DNA of 64,000 bases from Robiginitalea sp. SC105 (GTDB lineage: Bacteria; Bacteroidota; Bacteroidia; Flavobacteriales; Flavobacteriaceae): positions 868,001-932,000 of the forward strand of contig NZ_JACLZF010000002.1 in assembly GCF_014243345.1 (NCBI RefSeq), given 5' to 3'. Positions 31,678-41,200 of this stretch are shown piece after piece. The notes below the pieces were generated by a model, which was not told the DNA's origin, searched no databases, and saw only the letters and a list, made by a program, of their open reading frames with translations. The number at the start of each line of letters is the position of its first letter. Position 1 is the first letter of the stretch. Made by a program: the position numbers and the translations under genes.

Positions 31678-33873
31678 TTACCGCACCTGCAGGGAAATCA
31701 GCTGCTTTTTGTCCCCTGACCTGGAAAGGTGGACGGTCCTGTAGGTAACCGTCTCGGACGGGCTCCCAAAATTCTGGTAGATCCGGCATCCTACCACAAG
31801 GGGCATGCGCTCCTGCCCGGGAAGGTCACTGACCAGTTCCACGTTGAAGAGCCATTCCCCGACACTGTCCGGGCCAAAGAGGTCAAAGGTTTTCAGGGTC
31901 ATACCGTTTTCGCGCTCTTCCCGAAGGAGGGCAGGGCTGGCCGCAGCCGTATGCTCCCAATTGTAAAAGCGCTTTTGGGGGTTGACCGATTGAATCGCGA
32001 ATTCCACCCCCGGCAGGTTCCATTCAAAAACGAGCCGGGCCTTATAGGATGGACAATTATCGTAGTCGTATGCCCCCGGGATCATCCCGGAAAAGCCGGG
32101 GTTAGCCCGGAAGAGATTCTGTATTTCCCGTTGCAGGTAGGTACGGTACTCCGAGGCCGCTTCTCCGGTGCCAACCACCTGGCGGTGCGCAGCGATTAGT
32201 TCGCGCACCACGGCAGCCTTTTCCTGCCGGTTCTCCCGTAACAGCGCTTCGGTCACCAGGGAAAGGCCGGGAGCTGTTCCAGGTTGGTTGAGGGCTTCTG
32301 CCAGGGTCAGCGCCAGCTGGTGTTCGCCTGTTTCCAGCAGCCCGTAAAGGGATGCCTTCAGGGCATCTGTACGGGCCGGGAAGCTTTCGGCCAGGTTGCT
32401 GATGATACGAGCCCCAAGTTCTGGTTCCCTATCCCTGAAAGCGTCATAGGCCTCCAGGAAAAAACGGGGTTGCCCGGTCCGTATCGGTTGTAAGGCCAGG
32501 TATCTGTCATATGCCGGGGCAACGGGGATACCGGATAAAGCCCGGGTAACACCTGACTGGCTGTTTTCCGAGGCATCCCCGGCATCGTAAATATTGTTTT
32601 TGACCCGTGCTGCATCGGAAACGGCGCTGGATTCCCCGGTTCCGTAGACCGCAGCCTTGGTGGTAATCAGCAAGACCCCGTTCCTTCCGGCTTCCCCATA
32701 CTTGTTCGTAGCTGCAAGGCCCTTGAGGACGGTGATATCGGCGATATTATTGGGGTCGATAAAACTGGCACTTTGCAGCGAATTGGGGCCTCCTGCGGAA
32801 GAGGACTGAGCCATCGGGGTTCCGTCAATGATGATCAACCCGTAGTTGTTGCCGAGCATGGTCATGTTGGTCCGGGTGGTGAACTGGGTGGCGTCCTGTC
32901 CCTGACCCAGGTTGACCCCGGTAAGCCGCCCTCCCTGCAAGGTCTGGGACAAGTCGGTCTGCACATCGGAAACCTCGTCATCCCCGATGGACTGGACGGC
33001 GACCCCCACGCGCCGGCTGTCGCGCATCCCGGTTGCCGTACGGGTCTTTTCAATGGCTTCAGCCTTCGCTTCGCTCACCTGTACCTCGTCGAGCGCGATG
33101 ACATCGCTGTTGAGGTAAAAGGCCATTTCCGAAGCCTGTCTCGCACCGAAGGTCCGGGATTTGATCCCACCCCCGGAGATAACCAGGGAATCACCGGCTA
33201 CCCCATCCAGTACAAAACGCCCTTCGGAATCGGTACGGGCTGTTTTTTCGCTGCCTGCATAGCGGACTTCCAGGCCGGGTGCCGGCAGGTCGTCTACATA
33301 AATGGTGCCGGTAACCTGGGCCTGCGAAGCGGTGCCCGGCCCGGAAGGCCTTGTTTCCATGGGTTTGAGCTGGACGTAGTCCCCCCGGTAGAGCAGGGCG
33401 GAGCGTTCCAGGAATTTCTGCGCATCCCCCGTTGCACGGCTCAGGATCGTATTTCCCGGTTGGAGGAGCAGGCGGTCTTCGGGGTGTAGTTGGCGACCGT
33501 CTGTGTAGATAAAGGTTTCGCCTTTTACCAGATACGTGCTCATGCGGTTGTAACTCACAGCGCCGTCGTACGCGATCTCCTCCAGGGCTTTCTTTAGTGC
33601 CGACCAGTCACCGCCCAGTACGCGGTGTTCCGATTTCTGCACATCCGTATGGAAGGTGAGCAGTTCCACCCGGCAGTCCCCGCAGGCGGCGAATACCGGT
33701 TCCAGGTAGCGGAAGGCATAAACCGGCTCGTTGTCGGACATGGAAGCGGAAGCATCCCAGAAAAGGCGGATGGTCTTGGTCCCGGTTGCAACCTGCCCCG
33801 GCATCGGAAGGGCTGCCAGCAGGCAAAGGAACAGGGGAAGCCAGCGGAAAATGGTTTTGGCGTAGGTTCTCAA
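31678..33873 (-). CDS. vWA / carboxypeptidase-regulatory / TonB-plug fusion protein without beta-barrel
   Basis: The 731-residue secreted protein (signal FRWLPLFLCLLAALPMPGQ) has an unusual domain order. Residues about 30-165 look like a von Willebrand A domain with an intact DxSxS MIDAS motif (LFWDASASMSD) and a later YTDGRQL. About 185-265 is a carboxypeptidase-regulatory-like domain (VTGTIYVDDLPAPGLEV..SRTFGARQASEMAFYL). About 270-405 is a TonB-receptor plug (DEVQVSEAKAEAIEKTRTA, GRLTGVNLGQG, LIIIDGTPM, DPNNIADITVLKGLAATNKYGEAGRNGVLLITTK) close to SusC plugs. Instead of a 22-strand barrel there are about 150 helical residues and a C-terminal beta domain reminiscent of DUF2135 (FEWNLPGVEFAIQSVNPQ). 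Transport is impossible without a barrel. It may be a periplasmic or surface module sensing or assembling receptor parts; function unknown. Confidence 0.8.
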   Translation of the reverse strand: MRTYAKTIFRWLPLFLCLLAALPMPGQVATGTKTIRLFWDASASMSDNEPVYAFRYLEPVFAACGDCRVELLTFHTDVQKSEHRVLGGDWSALKKALEEIAYDGAVSYNRMSTYLVKGETFIYTDGRQLHPEDRLLLQPGNTILSRATGDAQKFLERSALLYRGDYVQLKPMETRPSGPGTASQAQVTGTIYVDDLPAPGLEVRYAGSEKTARTDSEGRFVLDGVAGDSLVISGGGIKSRTFGARQASEMAFYLNSDVIALDEVQVSEAKAEAIEKTRTATGMRDSRRVGVAVQSIGDDEVSDVQTDLSQTLQGGRLTGVNLGQGQDATQFTTRTNMTMLGNNYGLIIIDGTPMAQSSSAGGPNSLQSASFIDPNNIADITVLKGLAATNKYGEAGRNGVLLITTKAAVYGTGESSAVSDAARVKNNIYDAGDASENSQSGVTRALSGIPVAPAYDRYLALQPIRTGQPRFFLEAYDAFRDREPELGARIISNLAESFPARTDALKASLYGLLETGEHQLALTLAEALNQPGTAPGLSLVTEALLRENRQEKAAVVRELIAAHRQVVGTGEAASEYRTYLQREIQNLFRANPGFSGMIPGAYDYDNCPSYKARLVFEWNLPGVEFAIQSVNPQKRFYNWEHTAAASPALLREERENGMTLKTFDLFGPDSVGEWLFNVELVSDLPGQERMPLVVGCRIYQNFGSPSETVTYRTVHLSRSGDKKQLISLQVR

Positions 33874-34053
33874 AGTGAATTCAGAATTTTAATCGAAAGA
33901 TACCAATTATCTTCTGATTGTTCCCCGTTTGCGCCATGGGGCCGCCCGCGTCTCCCGGGTGTCAACGATCCAGGTTCCAGAGGCGTATCCGTAACAGGTT
34001 TTTAGCCCCTTTTTCAGCAAAACGGCCTATATTGTGTATTCCTAACACAATTG

Positions 34054-35703
34054 ATGACCATGATAAACTCCACGCGAATCCAAGGAATCTTTTTGCTGAT
34101 GACATTACTCGCCGGCATGGGCCTGCATGCCCAGAATACCAATGCATTCCCGGTACAGGCCCGAACCGATAAGGGCATTATCGAAGGGAATTACAACACC
34201 CATACAGGTATACAGACCTATTTCGGGGTGCCATTTGCACAGCCCCCGGTAGGGGAGCTCCGGTGGAAGGCACCCCGGCCCATGGAAGCCTGGGACGGGG
34301 TGAAACTTACAAAGAAATTTGGCCCCCGGCCCATGCAAACCCGGGTATTCGGGGACATGAAGTCCCGGTCGGACGGGGTGAGCGAGGATTGCCTCTACCT
34401 GAATATCTGGACCCCTGCAAAACGGGATACCTCCGGGTTGCCTGTCCTGGTGTATTTCTACGGGGGCGGGAATGTGGCCGGTGATGCTTCGGAACCCAGG
34501 TATGACGGGGAAAGCATGGCTAAAAAGGGCATGGTGGTCGTTACCACCAATTATCGCCTGAACATTTTTGGCTTTCTGGCACATCCCGAGCTTAGCGCGG
34601 AATCCCCTTACGGGGGATCAGGCAATTACGGCTCCCTGGATCAGCAGGCGGCCCTGCAATGGGTCCGGGACAATATTGCAGCCTTCGGGGGCGATCCGGC
34701 GAAAGTGACCATAGCCGGAGAGTCTGCCGGTTCCATCGGCGTCAGCACGCTCATGGCCTCACCCTTGTCCAAAGGCCTCATTGCCGGGGCCATTGGCGAA
34801 AGCGGGGCATCCATCAACCCCACCATGGCCCCGGTACCCCTTTCGGAAGGGGAGGAGCAGGGAGCCGGCTTTTTAAAACAAGCCGGGATTACCTCGATTG
34901 CCGAATTGCGGAAACTGCCCACACGGGATATCTACGAACTCTACAACGAATCCGGCCGCTTCGGGTTCCCGATGACCATCGACAACTATTTCCTGCCGGC
35001 CAGCCTGCCGGAGATCTTTGAAAGTGGCGGGCAGGCACAGGTACCCCTGCTGGTTGGGTGGAATTCGGCAGAGATCCCCGGCATGGCATTTATGCAGGGG
35101 ATGCCCTATACCCCGGAGAATTTTGAGAAAAAAGTCCGGGAAGTCTATCCGGAGCGCCATGCAGCGGTCCTGCAGGCCTATGCGCACAATACGCCCAAGG
35201 AGGTGGAATACGCGGCCACGGCACTGGCTTCGGACCGGTTTATCGCGTACAGTACCTGGAAGTGGTTTGACCTGCACCGCAAACACAGCGACCAGCCGGT
35301 GTACCGCTACCTCTACAGCAAGATCCGCCCCCCGCTCCGGGACGCCAACCTGAGGCCCGGACTGGCCGGAGGCACCGTAGAAGCGGGGAGCGAAGCCCCT
35401 GCCATGCCGGAGCCCATTGGCGCCCCCCATGCCTGTGAGATCGAGTACTGCATGGGCAACCTGCACCTGGTGGATGATTACGCCTGGACGGCCGAAGACT
35501 ATAAGGTCTCGGAAACCATGCAGGCACTTTTCGCCAATTTTATAATGAACGGGGACCCCAATAGCCCCGACCTGCCCAGTTGGCCGGCTGCCGGCGCCGA
35601 TGACCCTAACCCCCCGGTCATGGTGATCGACACCCAGAGCAAGTCCGTCCCTGCGGCCCATGACGATCGCTACAGGATCCACGATGCGGTTTATAACAAG
35701 TAA
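34054..35703 (+). CDS. Carboxylesterase type B, secreted
   Basis: The 549-residue enzyme has a signal peptide (GIFLLMTLLAGMGLHAQ) and the alpha/beta-hydrolase fold of type B carboxylesterases. FGVPFAQPPVGELRW is the family N-terminal element, EDCLYLNIWTP the next, YFYGGGNVAGD the oxyanion loop, and AGESAGSIG the nucleophile elbow with Ser224. The catalytic His is expected in APHACEIEYCMGN. It hydrolyses esters of unknown acyl or alcohol part. ATG 34054 is used; TTG 34051 and ATG 34060 are alternatives. Its last 20 bases overlap the start of a second enzyme of the same family, indicating a cotranscribed tandem pair. Confidence 0.92.
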   Translation: MTMINSTRIQGIFLLMTLLAGMGLHAQNTNAFPVQARTDKGIIEGNYNTHTGIQTYFGVPFAQPPVGELRWKAPRPMEAWDGVKLTKKFGPRPMQTRVFGDMKSRSDGVSEDCLYLNIWTPAKRDTSGLPVLVYFYGGGNVAGDASEPRYDGESMAKKGMVVVTTNYRLNIFGFLAHPELSAESPYGGSGNYGSLDQQAALQWVRDNIAAFGGDPAKVTIAGESAGSIGVSTLMASPLSKGLIAGAIGESGASINPTMAPVPLSEGEEQGAGFLKQAGITSIAELRKLPTRDIYELYNESGRFGFPMTIDNYFLPASLPEIFESGGQAQVPLLVGWNSAEIPGMAFMQGMPYTPENFEKKVREVYPERHAAVLQAYAHNTPKEVEYAATALASDRFIAYSTWKWFDLHRKHSDQPVYRYLYSKIRPPLRDANLRPGLAGGTVEAGSEAPAMPEPIGAPHACEIEYCMGNLHLVDDYAWTAEDYKVSETMQALFANFIMNGDPNSPDLPSWPAAGADDPNPPVMVIDTQSKSVPAAHDDRYRIHDAVYNK

Positions 35704-37282
35704 AACCGGTTTCCATCTCCTGCAGCGGGCGCTGGGGAGTTTGTTACTGGTGGGAATGGTTCTGGTCCACAACCGGTGCCAGAAGGGCAATCCCGACATA
35801 CCACTGGCACAAACCTCGAGCGGCATGGTTAGTGGCGTGAAAACCGGGGAGGGATTGCAGGTTTTCAGGGGAATCCCCTTTGCGGCCCCTCCTGTAGGGG
35901 ATTTACGATGGAAACCCCCGCAGCCGGCTCCATCATGGGAAGGCATCCGCAAATGCGCCGAATTTGGCCCCAGCCCGGTACAGGGTCCCCCGAGGCCGTT
36001 CATGTACTGGTCCGAGGAATTCCTGATTCCTGAAACACCGATCTCCGAAGACTGCCTGTATCTCAATGTCTGGACCCCCGAAATGGAGCCGGAGGTTCCG
36101 AAACCTGTGTTGGTATATATCTATGGAGGTGGATTTCGCAGCGGGGGAAGCGCCTGTCCGATCTACGACGGATCCGCAGTAGCCGGTAAGGATGTCGTCT
36201 TTGTCAGCATCAATTATCGCGTGGGAGTCTTTGGTTTCCTGGCGCATCCGGAACTCACGGCCGAAAGTAAGCGGGCAAGTTCCGGGAATTATGCGCTGCT
36301 CGATATGGTGGCTGGGCTGGAATGGGTCAGGGACAATATCCGGGCATTCGGGGGTGACCCTGGACAAGTAACCATTGCTGGCCAGTCGGCCGGCGCCTTT
36401 GCCGTCAATTACCTCACTGTAATGCCCGAGGCACGCGGCCTTTTCCATCGGGCCATTGCCCAAAGCGGAAGCAGTTTCCAAAGCACAGGCCTGGGATCGG
36501 GGATTGATCTGGCCACCGCCGAAAGCCAGGGTCGGGAGCTGGAGGCGGAAATGGGCGTAACAGGTATCGAAGGACTCCGGGACCTGCCTGCAGAAAAACT
36601 CCTGAATGCGCGGAATGGATCCCAGGGACCCATTATCGATGGGGAGGTGGTACCCAATCCGGTAACGGTAACCTATGAGAATGGCGAACAGGCCAGGGTC
36701 CCCTTGTTGCTCGGTTGGAACAAAGACGACCTAGTTTGGCTTCCTTCCATGAGCCCGGACGAATTCCACTCCGGCTTTCCTGAGCGCTTCGGGCCAATGG
36801 AGGCGGATTTTAAAGCGGCCTACCCGGCAGGAGATAGCCTACAGGCAAGGGAGTCTCAGCGCCGCCTTAGCAGGGACCAGACATTTGGATACCCGGTTTT
36901 CACCTGGGCAAAGAACCACTCCCGGACCTCCGGAGAGCCTGTGTACCTCTATAATTTTAACCGGGACCTGCCTGCATACGACAAGGCTACGCAGTTTGGT
37001 GCATTCCATTCGGGAGAGATCGTTTATGCCTATGACAACCTCCATACGCTGGACCGTCCTTGGGAAATTGCAGACCGGCAACTGGCCTCAGCCATGTCGG
37101 CGTACTGGGTGAACTTTGCCAAAACCGGCGATCCCAATGGCCCCGGCCTGGTCCCTTGGGAGCCTTTTACAGAAGGCGCACCGCAGGTACAGTTGCTCGA
37201 TACCGCAATCAGGCAGGTGCCCCTTCCTGACCTGGAAACCTATGGGCTTTGGGATTCCCTGGGGAGGGCAGGAACGCGATAA
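35684..37282 (+). CDS. Carboxylesterase type B, second of tandem pair
   Basis: This 532-residue paralogue of the preceding enzyme begins at ATG 35684, inside the last codons of that gene in another frame. It has an N-terminal hydrophobic segment (LLQRALGSLLLVGMVLVHNRC) that may serve as an anchor or lipoprotein signal. Family motifs: FRGIPFAAPPVGDLRW, EDCLYLNVWTP, YIYGGGFRSGG, and AGQSAGAFAVNYL with Ser235 and Gln in place of the usual Glu before it. The His is expected in FGAFHSGEIVYAYDN, in the same place as in its neighbour. The two proteins are related but clearly diverged, so they probably act on different esters. The start overlap suggests translational coupling. Confidence 0.92.
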   Translation: MRFITSKTGFHLLQRALGSLLLVGMVLVHNRCQKGNPDIPLAQTSSGMVSGVKTGEGLQVFRGIPFAAPPVGDLRWKPPQPAPSWEGIRKCAEFGPSPVQGPPRPFMYWSEEFLIPETPISEDCLYLNVWTPEMEPEVPKPVLVYIYGGGFRSGGSACPIYDGSAVAGKDVVFVSINYRVGVFGFLAHPELTAESKRASSGNYALLDMVAGLEWVRDNIRAFGGDPGQVTIAGQSAGAFAVNYLTVMPEARGLFHRAIAQSGSSFQSTGLGSGIDLATAESQGRELEAEMGVTGIEGLRDLPAEKLLNARNGSQGPIIDGEVVPNPVTVTYENGEQARVPLLLGWNKDDLVWLPSMSPDEFHSGFPERFGPMEADFKAAYPAGDSLQARESQRRLSRDQTFGYPVFTWAKNHSRTSGEPVYLYNFNRDLPAYDKATQFGAFHSGEIVYAYDNLHTLDRPWEIADRQLASAMSAYWVNFAKTGDPNGPGLVPWEPFTEGAPQVQLLDTAIRQVPLPDLETYGLWDSLGRAGTR

Positions 37283-37307
37283 GTAGAAATTGGGTAATTT
37301 TAAACGG

Positions 37308-37337
37308 AACCCAAACCCAAACCCAAACCCAAACCCG
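37308..37337. repeat. Hexanucleotide microsatellite (AACCCA)5
   Basis: Five AACCCA-type units (the last AACCCG) occur 49 bp before the start of the next gene, followed by degenerate continuations (AAGCCC, AATCCA). In-phase units of 6 bp change promoter or leader length without regard to reading frame. Confidence 0.9.
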
Positions 37338-37385
37338 AAGCCCAATCCATACACAATCCAAACCGAAACTTAAAACCAAGCTCCA

Positions 37386-38114
37386 ATGCCCGTTCCACTT
37401 CCCAGATTTTTGACTGCATTCCTGCCGGTACTCCTGTTGATACAGGGGTGCACCGCACAGAGCCGGTTGGTAGCCGGATCCCAGGAGACTGCCGTCCGGG
37501 AGACCCTGCAGTACTACCTGTATTACCCGCCGGGTTATGATGAAAGTGAGGAGGAATTCGGCATCCTGTTATTCCTCCACGGGGGCGGGGAGGCCGGGCA
37601 GTCCCTGGAGGCGATGCGCGAAAACGGCCCCCCGAAAATGCTGCTGGAAGGCAATGACTTCCCATTTTTGATCCTGGCCCCCTATAACTCCCATAAAAAG
37701 CAATGGTGGAATGTGCGGGCGGTCAGACAGCTGCTGGATTCGGTAGTGGCGGACAACCGGGTAGACCGTAACCGGATCTACCTGACCGGCCTGAGCCGGG
37801 GCGGCTCGGCCTCCTGGGAAATGGCCGTTCAGTATCCCGATACCTTTGCGGCCCTGGTGGTGGTCTGTGGCATGGCGCCTTTGCCTTATGCCTCCTGGAT
37901 TGACCCGGACCTGCCCATCCGGGTATTCCACGGTACGGAGGACGAGGTGATCCCATTTTCCGAATCAGAGCGCATGGTGGCCCGCCTGCAGCAGATCGGT
38001 TATGATGTTGAATTGACGGCTTATGAAGGGGTTGGCCACAATTCCTGGGACCGGGCCTACCGGACGGAGGGGCTTTTTGAATGGATTGCAGCCCAGTCGC
38101 GATCGGATCGCTGA
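37386..38114 (+). CDS. Alpha/beta-hydrolase (PHB depolymerase/prolyl-oligopeptidase-like), lipoprotein
   Basis: The 242-residue enzyme begins with a lipoprotein signal (LTAFLPVLLLIQGC; Cys22). YYLYYPPGYDESEEEFGILLFLHGGGEAG holds the oxyanion strand. The nucleophile elbow is LTGLSRGGSASWEMA (Ser137), the acid is in FHGTEDEVIPF (Asp186) and the His in YEGVGHNSWDRAY (His218). This spacing, with the short loop after GLSRGG, fits the extracellular esterases related to feruloyl esterase and PHB depolymerase. Likely removes acyl or aromatic esters from polysaccharides at the cell surface. It is the last gene of a row of three esterases and is followed by convergent genes. Substrate not deducible. 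Confidence 0.88.
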   Translation: MPVPLPRFLTAFLPVLLLIQGCTAQSRLVAGSQETAVRETLQYYLYYPPGYDESEEEFGILLFLHGGGEAGQSLEAMRENGPPKMLLEGNDFPFLILAPYNSHKKQWWNVRAVRQLLDSVVADNRVDRNRIYLTGLSRGGSASWEMAVQYPDTFAALVVVCGMAPLPYASWIDPDLPIRVFHGTEDEVIPFSESERMVARLQQIGYDVELTAYEGVGHNSWDRAYRTEGLFEWIAAQSRSDR

Positions 38115-38179
38115 TCCGGCTGATGCATGCGGACCCGGCAGCCTGCCCGGTCCGGACTATATTCCCTTCAAACCAAATA

Positions 38180-38193
38180 ACCAATTAACCAAT
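38180..38193. repeat. Short heptamer-like repeat shared with 54393-54406 (inverted)
   Basis: ACCAATTAACCAAT here is the exact reverse complement of ATTGGTTAATTGGT at 54393-54406. Both lie in intergenic spacers with further TTGGT or ACCAA units next to them, like a small dispersed minisatellite. Confidence 0.6.
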
Positions 38194-38218
38194 AATGCCG
38201 GCCGCCGGCACCAGCGTA

Positions 38219-41200
38219 TCAGGTGCCTCCTTCCAGGGTCTCTGTCCGCAGCAGTTTCCCGCTTCCATCGTAAAACTCCACGGATTCAACACCCGGCACT
38301 ACCTGCAGGAACCTCCCCGACTGGGAATGGAAGCCGCTTCCCCAGTAAAATTCGTGGACCTGTTTGCTGCCGTCCCTGAAATTCACGATCGCGCGGACTG
38401 CTGAATCGGAAACAGGGAGCATGCGGCCCGGGGTCTGGTCTTCAAATGCCTTCAGCCGGTCATTGTTTTGGGAGGCCACCCAGATAACGGAGCCATTGGC
38501 CCCGGCTACCCGGACCAGCGCCTTGCCATCACCGGGCACATAAAAGCCGCTCTGGTCCGTGCGGAGTGCGCTGAAACCCTTGTCGGTGTTTCGCAGCATC
38601 ATCCCCATAAAGGCGTCGGCACGGCCCTGCTGCACCTCCATCCCGTAGTCATTGCCCACCATGAGCACATCCAGGCGCCCGTCCTGGTCGAAATCGGAGG
38701 CCGCTGTGGCAAAGACCGGGGCGATCTGTACCGCAACCGGCAGCGGGTGGCGGGCAAACCGGTTGCCGCCAAGGTTCTCGATCCAGGAATTGTCCATGGT
38801 ATTGAATTCATAGACCAGGGCATCGTTGAGCAGCCCGTCGGGAAACATTTCGGGCAGGGTGGAAGCCCCGAATTCCCCGAAGGAGTTGAAGCGCTTCCGG
38901 ATGGCCGAAAACTGCTTGACCACGTCCTGCCAGGGGTGGTAGAGGTATTCACGCCGCACCCCCGCGCTGTCGCGGAGGTAATAGGAGATCAGCGGGTCAA
39001 TCATCCCGTTGTCGTCCAGGTCCTTCGCATAGATGCGTACGGGCTCCTCCCGGGAACCCTTGAAGTAGATGTTGGTCCCTGAATTCCCCGCGATATAATC
39101 GATGTCCCCGTCGTTATCCAGGTCCGCGGGGGTCAGGCTGTTCCACCAGCCTTTATCGTCGGCCAGGCCGGTAGCTCCGGTAATTTCCCGCAACTTGCCG
39201 TCCCGGTTTTCAAAAAAGCGGAGCGGGCTCCATTCGGCGGCCAGGATCAGGTCCGGCCAGAAATCCCCGTTGAAATCGGTCCAGAGGGCATCGCTGATCA
39301 GGCCGGCGTATTCCAGGCCCTCTGCTACCTCCCCGGTAACATCCGTAAACCGGATCCCCTGCGGGCCGCTGTCGTTCCTGAGGATGTAGGAGCGGTCGGC
39401 CGTCGGGTAGGCAAAGGGCTTCACCCTGCTGCCGATAAATAGGTCCAGGTCACCGTCGTGGTCAAAATCTGCCGCTTTGGCCACTGAGGAATTGGCCCGC
39501 ATTTCGGGCAACCCACCGGTACTGGGCGTAAAGTTGCCCTTGCCGTCATTCACCATCAGGACATCCTGGTACCTTATATCACCCACCTCATACTGGCCGG
39601 ATCCCCGCGCCAGGTACAGGTCCAGGTCCCCGTCCCCGTCTGCATCGAAGAGGAGGGAAGCCGTATCCTCCTCTTCCAGTTCCGGATGTACCTTGTAATT
39701 TGCTTCCTTTTCCTGGAAGGTGCCGTCGGGCTGCTGGAAAAACCATTTTTCAGGGAAATTGCGGCTTCCCCCTACAAACAGGTCTGCGAGCCCGTCCCCA
39801 TTGACGTCACCTGTCGCCAGGGAGGGCCCGTACTGGGAAAATTTATGGGGGATGGTCCGCTGGAAGTTGAAATCGATAAAGTCGATGTCCCTGATCAGGC
39901 TGTTCAGGCCCAGCCGGTCCGAGGCTTCCACCAAATAGCCTTTCCGGCTGGATCCGTCCGTGGGACGGTCCGGGTTGCCGGCCTCCGAATAGTTCACCGC
40001 GAGGGTCTGTCCGGCAGGCACTTCCATGAGCCGTTGTATGCGCCCGTCCGGCCATTGCACAATCACCGAATCGGCCGCTTTGGCTGTTCCCAGGCCAAAA
40101 TGCAATACGGATTCCGGTTTGGAAAGGTAGCCCCGGCCGGAGAGCAGCTGCAGCTTTTGTACGTGCCCTTCGCTATACACCGAGACCATGCTGCCATAGC
40201 CGGCGGCATTCTCCCGGGTACCGTTGAGCCGGATCCGGAGGTAGCCCAGTTCGGGATGCAGTTCCGTGCCGTGGTTTTCCAGCAGCAGCGCCTTTTCGTT
40301 CAGGTTGTTGATCACCAGGTCCAAATCCCCGTCCTGGTCCAGGTCCCCGTAGGCGGCCCCGTTGGAGAACGTGCCGAAATTCAGCCCCCATTCCTCGGTG
40401 ACGTCCTTGAAGGTCAGGTTGGACATGTTCCGGAAGGCGAAATTGGGGATCTTGATCTCCGGGATGGCCTCGATGAGCTTCTCCTTGCTGACCAGGCGGC
40501 TGGCTGTCACCCTAAAATCCCCGAAATCCCGGTCGGTAACATCTTTCGGGAACCCGTTGGTGATCAGCAGGTCCTGCCACCCGTCGTTGTCGTAATCCGC
40601 GAAGAGCGGCGCCCAGCTCCAATCGGTTTCCTGTATGCCCGCGAACATCCCCGTTTCCGAATAGACCGGCAAACCGGTGGCCGGGTCGGTGCCATTGGCT
40701 ATCTGCAGCGTATTCCGGGCGTATTGGTATTCGTAATCGTACCTGCGGGTGAATATTTCCTTGTTGTAGCTGCTGGGCCCCTGGAACAGCTTCTTGCGCT
40801 TGTTGTAGTAAGGCTGCATCTCCGTGGTAAACAGGTCCAGCTCCCCGTCGTTGTTGATATCCGCCAAATCGCTTCCCATGGACGAGAGGCTGAAATGCTT
40901 GAAAATATCCCCGGCCCGGTTGGTAAAGGTGCCGTCCTGGTTATTGATATAGACCAGGTCGTTGCTGAAAAAATCATTGGCCACATAGATATCCATCCAG
41001 CCGTCCTTGTTGAAATCGTGAATCAGCGTACTATGGCTGTACCCGTGGAACCGGATCCCCGCTGCATCCGAGACATCCACAAAAAGCGGGTGCCCCGAGG
41101 CCTCATCCCAGCGGTTTTCGTAGAGCCGGTCCCGGCTTAGGGAGGTGCCGTCGTCCTGGTTAGGCCGGAACTCGGAGGGGTTGATCCCCTCGATGCGGTT

